From DASQFU01 sp035632955 (GTDB taxonomy: Bacteria > Eisenbacteria > RBG-16-71-46): a DNA stretch of 64,000 bases. Shown here one piece after another: positions 47,390 through 54,885 of the stretch; positions within the stretch are counted from its first letter, which is position 1; each line of letters starts with the position of its first letter. The notes under the pieces are model-generated. The model had not been told where the DNA came from, made no database searches, and saw only the letters and a list, made by a program, of their open reading frames with translations. The stretch is taken from assembly GCA_035632955.1 (NCBI GenBank), contig DASQFU010000211.1:1-64000 (forward strand), read 5' to 3'. The translations under genes and the position numbers were made by a program.

Positions 47390-47929
47390 CTACTCGCGGC
47401 TTCCAGATCGGCGATTGGGTTCGGAGAGAGGGGATTCGGGTGTTGCGAGGCCCGATTGCTCGAGCGTCTCGCTGCATTGCTTGAGCTGGGCCTCCAGCTG
47501 CAGCACCCGCTCGGTCAGCCGATGCACCTGCAACGATTGCGCGCGCGATAGGGCGAGGCCGAAATCCGGAACATCGAGCAGCACCTCGACCACGTCGTCG
47601 CGCTGAATGTTGAGCACATGCGTCTCTTCGCGCGCGATTCCCGTGTACTGGTGCCCGGCGTTCTCCTCGAGGAAGAACTCTCCGTGCGCGGCACCCGAGC
47701 GCAGGGGTCGGACGACCGCGTCGCCTTTGCGCAGCTCCACCAGCCCGTCCACGACGATGAACGTGCCCTGGTCCTCGTCGCCTTCGCTGAACAACACTTC
47801 ATCCGGGTCGGCATGAATCTCGGTCGCGCGCGCCGCGAGCTGTGCGAGGGCTTCGGTCGGAACGCTGGAGAACAGGTTCGTCGACTTGAGGAAGACCGTC
47901 TTCTCGATCAGCGTCATTCGCTCGGGCAT
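47390..47929 (-). CDS. Cyclic-nucleotide-binding-fold protein, module B
   Basis: 179 residues from ATG 47929. Paralogue of 27249-27782, sharing TLIEKTVFLKSTNLF at the N-terminus, the beta-roll (FSEGDEDQGTFIVVDG), THVLNI and a C-terminal coiled coil (LTERVLQLEAQLKQCSETLE). The phosphate-binding cassette is degraded: HGEFFL is followed by YTGIAREETHV, without the arginine expected at the cyclic phosphate. There is no DNA-binding domain. It starts 3 nt after the HEAT-fused nucleotide carrier gene. A role as a regulatory or adaptor subunit of the carrier is likely but inferred. Confidence 0.85.
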   Translation of the reverse strand: MPERMTLIEKTVFLKSTNLFSSVPTEALAQLAARATEIHADPDEVLFSEGDEDQGTFIVVDGLVELRKGDAVVRPLRSGAAHGEFFLEENAGHQYTGIAREETHVLNIQRDDVVEVLLDVPDFGLALSRAQSLQVHRLTERVLQLEAQLKQCSETLEQSGLATPESPLSEPNRRSGSRE

Positions 47930-47932
47930 GCG

Positions 47933-50650
47933 CTACCCTGCTGCGAGTGCGTTTTGGGCCCACGCGGCGGTCTCTCGCACGCGTGGATCCTCGGCTTGAA
48001 GGTTCACCTGGACGAGCTCGGCGAGCGCGCGCTCACGGCGGTACCCGACGACGTAGAGAGCGCACACGCGTAGCCAGGAATCGGTGCCGTTCAAGCATTC
48101 CTGAAGTGCCTCGGCGTAACTTGGCTCCCGCAAGCCGAAACGCTCCTGGGCGCGTGGCAACTGTTCCTCGTCCGGAGTGTCGTCGAGTAGGGGCAGCACC
48201 AACTCTCGATCCTCGGCCGACAGAGCCGTCTCCAGGTACTCGAGCGCGTTACCCCGGAGATGTGGCTTGCCCGAACCCCGGCCTCGATACGCAGCGTAGA
48301 TGGTATCGGGTGGGTAGATCAGAGCGAGACGCCGGAAGACCCGATTCAACGTCTGGGCCAGTCGCTCGTCCAGGACCGCCGAGAGAAACGTTTCGGCGCT
48401 GCCTCCTTCCACGGACGTGAACGCACGCCGCTGCAGGAACCCGAGCCAGTACGTGCGGACTTCGTATTCCAGGTCTTCTCGAACCTGTTCGCTCGGGAAA
48501 GCGATCTCCGGATTCGCGCGTCGGATGCGATTGCAGGCCTTGAGAACGCGATACGTGAGCACCATGTCGGACCGGTCCCGGAAGCGGAACAAAGCGAGGA
48601 TGGATTCGGAGGTCGGTATCTCCCGCAACACGCGCGGAATCTCCCGCCGCACCTCGATCCGGACGCCGGTATCGACGAGCAAGTCCGCGAGCGTGCCGAC
48701 CACGATCTCCCCCATCGCTGCCAGGCCTGCGCGCGCCGCCCGTTCCGTCTCGGATTTTCCCAGCGCCTCGATGAGCATCGGGATGTGCTCGCGACGCTTA
48801 CCGCTCGCTGCGGCCCGCAAGGCTGCATTTCGCACCTCGAGATCCGGATCGGCGAGCAGCGGCGTCAGCAGATCGTGCAATCGGCTCTGCGTCGGCGCGA
48901 CAGCCAGCGCTTCCACGGCCTCGATCCGCCGCGCGGTCGCGCCGTCCCGTAGACGCGGTTCGAGGATGTCATGCACACGCGCGTCCTCTTCCGCCGGCGC
49001 GAACTGGACCAGGCATTGAAGTGCGGTCGCGCGCAGCCGCGGATCCTGGTCGTCGAAAAACGGGTCCAACGTCCTGGTGGGCCGTCCCCGCCCCAAAGCG
49101 CAGGTCGCCCGCAGCGCACCGAGTCGAACCGCGGGATCTTCGTCGTTCAGCAACGCACGCACCTGCTCGCGCGCCGAGTCGGTCTGAAATGTGGCGATCA
49201 GCTCCAGCGCGCGACCCCTCACCCGGGCGGAGGCGTGCTCAACCAATCGTGGCAGCCGCTTCTCGAGCAGAGGCATCGCGCTGTCTTCGAGCAGATCCAT
49301 GCCGTGCATCACGACCCGTTCGTAGGGACTGTCGAGCAGCCTCACCATCTCTTTGAGCAGCCGGCGCTCGCGCAGCCGAATCGTCATCTGTTCGGGGTCC
49401 ACGTGCAGGCGGTTCAGGGTTCGCGATAGCTCACGCTCGTAACCGCGGCGCAGCTCGTACCAGGCCACGAGCCAGATCGCGACCACCACCACGATTAGCA
49501 CCGCGATCGTCCAGGTGTCCACGCCGAAGGCGATCCCGATCCCGAGAATCATCAGCCCCGCGATGCCGTCTCCCACGCGCTCGAGTCCCGCCTCGATCAC
49601 CGCTTTCGCGTGACGCCGCAGCGCCGGCTCGAGCGGGAAATAGAACAGCTCGACCGCCGCCTTGTTCAGCGACAGGCGGATGATCTGGTCCCAGAGCCGC
49701 GTGCCCAAAACCGTCAGCGCGCCCGGTGCCAGCAGCGTCGCCACGGCGCCGATCCCGAGGCCAGCCGGCAGCACCAACGAGGACGAAGAAGCGCCGAGCG
49801 TGCTCAGCGACCAGCGCGTGACGATCATCTGCACCGCCAGTGCGCCCAGGTTCATTGCGGTGTAGAACATTCCGAAGAACTGCGCGAGCGCGGTCCTCGT
49901 CGGATAGCGATTCTGGATCTCGACTTTGAGCTGGTAGTCGAGCACTCCGGTGATGATCACCGAGCACAGCGAGGCGATCGCGAGCCAGCGCACGTAGGAC
50001 GAGCTCCAGGGAGATTGCGTTCGTTCGGGTCTGGCGGCCACGGCTTCTGCCGGTGTGTGGCCGCGACGCACGCCGGTCACGATCAGCGGAACGACGAGGG
50101 CGACCAGCAACGCCGCCGAGAACGCGAGCGCATCGAGGCCCAGCGCGGGCCCGAGGGCGCTCGCCGTCAAGCCTCCGATCAGACCGCCGAGAATCCCGCC
50201 GCCACCGATCATTCCGAAGATGCGCTTGGCGAGTCGCGGATCGGAGATGCTGTTCGTGAACGCCCAGAACTGGGAGACGAGGATGAGACCGTAGACGTTC
50301 ACCCACAGGTAGAAGGCAACCGGCAGCCAGCCCCTCTCACTTCTGAAGAAAGGTGCGAAGGCCGCGAGCGACACCGAGGCGATCGCGGCCGCCGCAACCA
50401 GCGTGACCCAGGTTGGAACCCGGCGCGTGAGCTTCGCCACGACCTGGGACACGAGCAGCGTGAGGCCGCCGACGCCGAGATATACGTAGGGCAGCGATTG
50501 CGCGGGCAACCGGGAAAGGTAGAGGGAATCGCGCGCCGTCTTGACCAGCGTGTAGGAGCTGGTGATCCCGAACAGCACGAGGGCGAGCGTCAAGGCATGT
50601 CGCAGCTCGTGCGGCTCCAGCTCCAGCCGTCGAGCCAGACGTTCGATCAT
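47933..50650 (-). CDS. NTT-type NTP/NDP carrier fused to HEAT repeats, module B
   Basis: 905 residues from ATG 50650, paralogue of the module A carrier over its whole length. The carrier half (about 1-430) keeps SYTLVKTARDSLYLSRLP, YLWVNVYGLILVSQFWAFTN and GGGGILGGLIGGL. The HEAT half (about 440-905) has repeats such as VRGRALELIATFQTDSAREQ and VRLGALRATCALGRGRPTRT. The NTT family exchanges nucleotides across the inner membrane. It diverges from the barrel gene at 50760 across a 109-bp promoter region. The HEAT fusion is unlike the 500-residue parasite and plastid carriers. Transport direction and substrate are unknown. Confidence 0.86.
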   Translation of the reverse strand: MIERLARRLELEPHELRHALTLALVLFGITSSYTLVKTARDSLYLSRLPAQSLPYVYLGVGGLTLLVSQVVAKLTRRVPTWVTLVAAAAIASVSLAAFAPFFRSERGWLPVAFYLWVNVYGLILVSQFWAFTNSISDPRLAKRIFGMIGGGGILGGLIGGLTASALGPALGLDALAFSAALLVALVVPLIVTGVRRGHTPAEAVAARPERTQSPWSSSYVRWLAIASLCSVIITGVLDYQLKVEIQNRYPTRTALAQFFGMFYTAMNLGALAVQMIVTRWSLSTLGASSSSLVLPAGLGIGAVATLLAPGALTVLGTRLWDQIIRLSLNKAAVELFYFPLEPALRRHAKAVIEAGLERVGDGIAGLMILGIGIAFGVDTWTIAVLIVVVVAIWLVAWYELRRGYERELSRTLNRLHVDPEQMTIRLRERRLLKEMVRLLDSPYERVVMHGMDLLEDSAMPLLEKRLPRLVEHASARVRGRALELIATFQTDSAREQVRALLNDEDPAVRLGALRATCALGRGRPTRTLDPFFDDQDPRLRATALQCLVQFAPAEEDARVHDILEPRLRDGATARRIEAVEALAVAPTQSRLHDLLTPLLADPDLEVRNAALRAAASGKRREHIPMLIEALGKSETERAARAGLAAMGEIVVGTLADLLVDTGVRIEVRREIPRVLREIPTSESILALFRFRDRSDMVLTYRVLKACNRIRRANPEIAFPSEQVREDLEYEVRTYWLGFLQRRAFTSVEGGSAETFLSAVLDERLAQTLNRVFRRLALIYPPDTIYAAYRGRGSGKPHLRGNALEYLETALSAEDRELVLPLLDDTPDEEQLPRAQERFGLREPSYAEALQECLNGTDSWLRVCALYVVGYRRERALAELVQVNLQAEDPRVRETAAWAQNALAAG

Positions 50651-50723
50651 GACGCGCGTGCTCCCGTGCCGTAGGTCGCACCGTCATTCGCTACGGCGCG
50701 GATCGCGCTGCGGCTCGTGACCG

Positions 50724-50751
50724 TTGACAGAAAGCGACTTTAGTCTAGATT
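50724..50751 (+). promoter_or_regulatory. Sigma70-like promoter of module B operon (TTGACA-16-TAGATT)
   Basis: A consensus TTGACA (50724-50729) and TAGATT (50746-50751) are 16 bp apart. The GTG start of the barrel gene is only 8 nt past the -10 box, so the transcript should be leaderless. This is the best-matching promoter seen in the window. Confidence 0.65.
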
Positions 50752-50759
50752 GAGTCGCT

Positions 50760-52172
50760 GTGCACTTCTGGAGCGCGTTTGCTGCGACGTGCGTGTGGGT
50801 CGCGCTGATGTCGATCGACGCCGGGGCGGCGGTGGAAACCGCCCCGGCGAATCCATCGTTGCTCGCGGCGGCCGACACGACACGGAACCGTACATCGGCT
50901 CCGGCGACCGAAGCCGGCGATCTCGCCGTGACTTCCGATGTCCCCTGGAATCCCCCCCGCGCGCTCTCACGCCGGCATCCATGGGAGCAGGTACTGCAAT
51001 TTCCCGGGCGCATCGTGACGGTGCCGATCTCGGCGCTCGGCTACACCGTGGAGCACGGCCTGTTCTGGATGGAGAAGACGAGCTTCGTCACCAAGGCCAC
51101 GTTCGCGGCGCGCGATCTGCGCGGGCGTGCCGGGCTCTCCGTCCGGCCTGCGAGCCTCGGGGATCGGACCGGCCTGGGCGGGACCATCCGCATGGACACA
51201 CCCTTCTTCGGGGGCGCGCTCAAGAACCGTGTCAGCACCGAGCTCAGCGGCAGCACGCGCAAGTACAGCGGCGTGGTCGTCACCGTGAAGGGCGAGCCTG
51301 GACTTCTCGAGTACGGACAGGAGTGGCGGCCGCAGGATCGTTTCTACGGCCTCGGGATCGAATCTGTTCGTGACAGTGTCAGCGACTACGCGACCCAGAG
51401 CCAGTTCGCGCGCGCGCGCTTACGCTGGACATGGAACCAGGAGAAACGGGAGGAGCCGCGCGCGGCGTTCGCGATCTGGGCCGGGACGCGCAATGTCGTG
51501 ACCCGCAACGGCCGCGGGGATGGGACGGTTTCCTACCACGTCCGTTTTCCCGATCTCGGCGCCGCCACGCTCGATCGCCATGTCGAACACTTCATCTACG
51601 GCACCAGCCTCGCGAGCGATTGGCGGGTCGGCGAACCCCACTGGAGCCAGGGCTGGCGGGTGTGGCTTTCCGCCGAACGCTACGATCGACCGATCCATCC
51701 GCTGGCGCTGCGCGTCGGGCAACCGCGCGGCGCGCAGTTCACACGCTACGACGTCGAAGTCGAGACCGGAAAATCGTTCCTGCGCGACCCGCGCACGCTC
51801 CGGCTGCTCGTGCGGATGACGAATCAGGAGGTCTCGTCCGGTGGCGATCGTTTCCTGATCTCCGATCTGCCCAAGCTTGGCGGGCGCGAAGGCCTGTCGG
51901 GATTCGAGGCCGGCCGATTTCACGATCTCGATCTGTTGGCGACCAAGATCTCTTACATCTTCCCGCTGGTGGGGCGGCTCGAACTCGATGTTCACACCGA
52001 ATGGGGCGCCGTCCATTCGAACGTTTGGGAAGACCTGAAGTTCAGCACGCTGAGGAACTCGTTCGGCGTCGCCCTGCGCGGGCGTCTCAAGCACACACCC
52101 TTCGGCTCGATCGGTGTGGACTTCAGTCCCGAGAAAACGCGGTTACGCTTCTCCGTGGGGAGGGTCGAGTGA
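50760..52172 (+). CDS. Outer-membrane beta-barrel protein (BamA/TamA-like barrel), module B
   Basis: 470 residues from GTG 50760. The signal peptide HFWSAFAATCVWVALMSIDA with cleavage near GAA supports this start, directly after the promoter. Paralogue of 30596-31990: shared segments include the helix-like LQFPGRIVTVPISALGY, VRPASLGDRTGLGGTIR, ELSGSTRKYSG, EWRPQDRFYGLGIES and the closing FGSIGVDFSPEKTRLRFSVG. It should form an outer-membrane barrel without POTRA domains. The stop overlaps the kinase-like gene start (GTGA at 52169). Confidence 0.76.
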   Translation: MHFWSAFAATCVWVALMSIDAGAAVETAPANPSLLAAADTTRNRTSAPATEAGDLAVTSDVPWNPPRALSRRHPWEQVLQFPGRIVTVPISALGYTVEHGLFWMEKTSFVTKATFAARDLRGRAGLSVRPASLGDRTGLGGTIRMDTPFFGGALKNRVSTELSGSTRKYSGVVVTVKGEPGLLEYGQEWRPQDRFYGLGIESVRDSVSDYATQSQFARARLRWTWNQEKREEPRAAFAIWAGTRNVVTRNGRGDGTVSYHVRFPDLGAATLDRHVEHFIYGTSLASDWRVGEPHWSQGWRVWLSAERYDRPIHPLALRVGQPRGAQFTRYDVEVETGKSFLRDPRTLRLLVRMTNQEVSSGGDRFLISDLPKLGGREGLSGFEAGRFHDLDLLATKISYIFPLVGRLELDVHTEWGAVHSNVWEDLKFSTLRNSFGVALRGRLKHTPFGSIGVDFSPEKTRLRFSVGRVE

Positions 52173-53500
52173 AGCCCGCGATCATTCTCGGCGCGCTGCT
52201 CGGGGCCCTCGGCTGGACCGACACGCTCGTGGCTCAGCCGCCCTCGGGCGCAACCGAGATGCCCAGAGAACGCGACTACTCGTACATCTACGACATGCTC
52301 GACCACAGTCTCGTGCGACCCTTTACGCGGGTGTTCGATCCCGCCCTGCTGTTGCGCAAGGTCGTGGGGCGCCCGCGCCAGGCCGCCAACGTGGGCGAAA
52401 ACGATCAGGTGCGCCTCCCGAGCACCTGGTGGCAGCCGCGGATCGGCTTTCGGCCGGTCACGGTCGAGCAAATGATGAAGGGGCCGGGATCGAGCGCCGG
52501 GCCCGCGCCGGGAAAATGGACGGTCACCAAAGCCAAGACCCAGGGCGTCACCCCCGGCTTCCAGATCGAGGACTCGAAGGGCGATAGGTTCATCATCAAG
52601 TTCGATCCCACCACGTTCCCCGAGCTCACCACTTCGGTCGACGTCATCGGCTCGCACCTGTTCTGGGCGGCCGGGTACAACGTTCCTCACAACACCATCG
52701 CCACGTTCAAAGCCGAGGATCTCGCGCTCGACAAGGATGCCACCTTTACCGACGCGCTCGGCAAGAAGCAGCCAATGACGCCGGAGTACCTGACTCAGCT
52801 CCTCGACCGGGTCGCTCGCCTGCGCGACGGCACGTACCGCTGCCTCGCGAGCAGGTTCATCTCCGGCAAGCCCCTGGGTCCGTTCGAGTACTACGGGCGG
52901 CGCAACGACGATCCCGAGGACCTGATTCCGCACGAGCTGCGGCGCGAGCTGCGCGGGCTGTGGACCGTGTGCGCGTTCCTCAACCATGCCGACAGCCGCG
53001 GGCCCAACTCGCTCGACATGTGGGTGACCGAGAACGGCCGCTCGTTCGTGCGCCATCACCTGATCGATTTCGGCTCGATCCTCGGTTCGAGCGCCATCGG
53101 TCCGCGCTCATACGTGACCGGCACCGAGTATTACGTGGACTTCAACGTGATTGGCCAGCAGGCGGCCACGATCGGGCTGCGGCCGTTCGACTGGGAGCGG
53201 GTCGTGGATCCGAAAATTGCCTCGATCGGATTCGTCGAGGGGAGGGTGTTCGACCCGGCCGGCTGGCGGCCGGACTACGCGAACCCGGCATTCGACGAGC
53301 GCACCGAGCGCGACATCCGTTGGGGTGCGAAGATCGTCGCCGGTTTTACCGACGAGCACATCCGGGCCGCCGTGAAGGCCGGGAGCTACTCCGACCTGCG
53401 GGCCTCGGAGTACCTGACCCAGGTGCTGATCCAGCGCCGCGACAAGCTGGTTCGCCATTGGCTCGGGCCGGACTACCGCGTACCTTACGATACGCGATGA
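52169..53500 (+). CDS. Exported protein with kinase-like motifs, module B
   Basis: 443 residues from GTG 52169, with an uncleaved or cleavable signal segment (AIILGALLGALGWTDTLVAQ) in place of the module A lipobox. Kinase-like signatures are complete: RFIIKFDP with Lys144 and Glu152 (PELTTS); NHADSRGPN with H273, D275 and N280, the exact HxDxxxxN spacing of a catalytic loop; and HLIDFGSILGSS with D300-F301-G302. Also conserved with the paralogue are LPSTWWQPR, DPEDLIPHELRRELRGLW, NPAFDERTERD and GFTDEHIRAAV. No named family was recognised. The gene is coupled to the barrel (GTGA) and to the metallophosphoesterase (ATGA). Activity is inferred. Confidence 0.68.
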   Translation: MKPAIILGALLGALGWTDTLVAQPPSGATEMPRERDYSYIYDMLDHSLVRPFTRVFDPALLLRKVVGRPRQAANVGENDQVRLPSTWWQPRIGFRPVTVEQMMKGPGSSAGPAPGKWTVTKAKTQGVTPGFQIEDSKGDRFIIKFDPTTFPELTTSVDVIGSHLFWAAGYNVPHNTIATFKAEDLALDKDATFTDALGKKQPMTPEYLTQLLDRVARLRDGTYRCLASRFISGKPLGPFEYYGRRNDDPEDLIPHELRRELRGLWTVCAFLNHADSRGPNSLDMWVTENGRSFVRHHLIDFGSILGSSAIGPRSYVTGTEYYVDFNVIGQQAATIGLRPFDWERVVDPKIASIGFVEGRVFDPAGWRPDYANPAFDERTERDIRWGAKIVAGFTDEHIRAAVKAGSYSDLRASEYLTQVLIQRRDKLVRHWLGPDYRVPYDTR

Positions 53501-54885
53501 GGTCGATCGTGTGGGCGATTCCCTTCCTGCTGGCGCTGGCCGCCTCTTCGGGCTGCAGCCGCGCTCACATCGGCGTATACGAAGGGACGTTTCCTGCCCC
53601 CGGGGCGATCACCGCGTTCGACAAGCGGTGGAGCTCGTTGCCACGCGAGAGCAAGGCGGGCGCGCCTCCGTTCCTGGTTCCGGGCAGCACCAATATGGTG
53701 CGACACGACGTCGGCACGGTCGCGGTTCCGCCCGAGGCGGACAGCATCATCGTCATCGTCTATGGGGACAACCGGCCCGGCTGGCGGATGATGACGACCG
53801 CGTGGGGGCTGCCCGCGGTTCTCAACATCGGCAGCTCCGATCCCAAGCAGTTCCTGTGGGCGATGGCGAACATCCCGGTGATGCTGGTGCAGGCGGTCGT
53901 ACCACGATTCGACCTGTTCCACGACCTGATGAGCGCCTTCTGGACGCGCCGATTCTCGGGAGGCGCCGAGCGTCGGGTCATCGAAGCGATCGAGAAGGAC
54001 CTGCCCGCGAACTTCGTCGTCAACACGGGTGATCTGGTCGAGAACGGCCGGAGGGGCCTGCAATGGGAGGATTTCGTCCGCAAGCACGAACATCTGCGCA
54101 GGCGGGTTCCGTTTCTGGCGGCACCGGGAAACCACGAGCGCCTGTGGTCGAAGGAGGGCCAAGCGAACTGGGATGCGGTGATGGGCCCTCCCGCCCAGCC
54201 CGATCGTTACTGGTTCGCAGTCGACCTGCAGGAGTCGATCGCCCGCTTCGTGTTCCTCGATTCCGAGCTGCTGGCGGACCCGCGCGACCACTATCCGGAC
54301 TCGCTGCAATCGGCGCTGTCGAACGAGCAGTTGCGCTGGGCGGATTCGGCGCTCGCCGTGCCGGCGCGCTGGCGATTCGTCATCCTGCACCATCCGCTGG
54401 TCACGAGCGGGCACTACTTGTCCGACTGGGCGTCCGACGAGTCGAGTCCGGTCGAAACCAGGCGCCGTGGGCGCCTGCTCGAGATTTGCCGGCGGAGGGG
54501 CGTGACGGCGGTGCTCGCCGGCCACGAGCACCTCTACCAACGCACCTTCGTGCGCGGCCGGGACGGACGTGGCTTCTGGCATATCGCGACCGGCGGCGGC
54601 GGATCCCCGCTCTATCGCATCTCCGAGTACGAGCGCAAGGCGGCACTCGCCTTGACGCTGCCGGATAGCTCGGTCGTGACGTGGAACCGCGCGCGCTCGA
54701 TGTACCACTATTGCCGCCTCATCATCGTGCGACGCCCCAAACCGGGCGAGGATGCGGTGGTACTGGAGGTCAACCGTGTGCGGGACAACGGACAGATCAC
54801 CCGCATCGACTTCGTGCACCTGAACGAGCTGCCTCCGGAGGAGAAACGTGAACGCATCCCCGGGCAACCGCCCCCCGGCTTCTAG
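53497..54885 (+). CDS. Exported metallophosphoesterase lipoprotein
   Basis: 462 residues from ATG 53497 in an ATGA overlap with the kinase-like gene. The signal ends in ASSGC (Cys20), a lipobox. The calcineurin-like metal site is complete: YGDN (90-93), NTGDL (176-180), GNHE (211-214), HH (298-299) and GHEH (342-345). The fold resembles purple-acid-phosphatase-type enzymes. It should hydrolyse phosphoesters outside the cytoplasm, possibly opposing the kinase-like protein encoded just upstream. A DVGT/beta-rich N-terminal region (about 22-85) precedes the catalytic domain. The 3' end overlaps the third NTT carrier by 38 bp. Confidence 0.86.
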   Translation: MRSIVWAIPFLLALAASSGCSRAHIGVYEGTFPAPGAITAFDKRWSSLPRESKAGAPPFLVPGSTNMVRHDVGTVAVPPEADSIIVIVYGDNRPGWRMMTTAWGLPAVLNIGSSDPKQFLWAMANIPVMLVQAVVPRFDLFHDLMSAFWTRRFSGGAERRVIEAIEKDLPANFVVNTGDLVENGRRGLQWEDFVRKHEHLRRRVPFLAAPGNHERLWSKEGQANWDAVMGPPAQPDRYWFAVDLQESIARFVFLDSELLADPRDHYPDSLQSALSNEQLRWADSALAVPARWRFVILHHPLVTSGHYLSDWASDESSPVETRRRGRLLEICRRRGVTAVLAGHEHLYQRTFVRGRDGRGFWHIATGGGGSPLYRISEYERKAALALTLPDSSVVTWNRARSMYHYCRLIIVRRPKPGEDAVVLEVNRVRDNGQITRIDFVHLNELPPEEKRERIPGQPPPGF

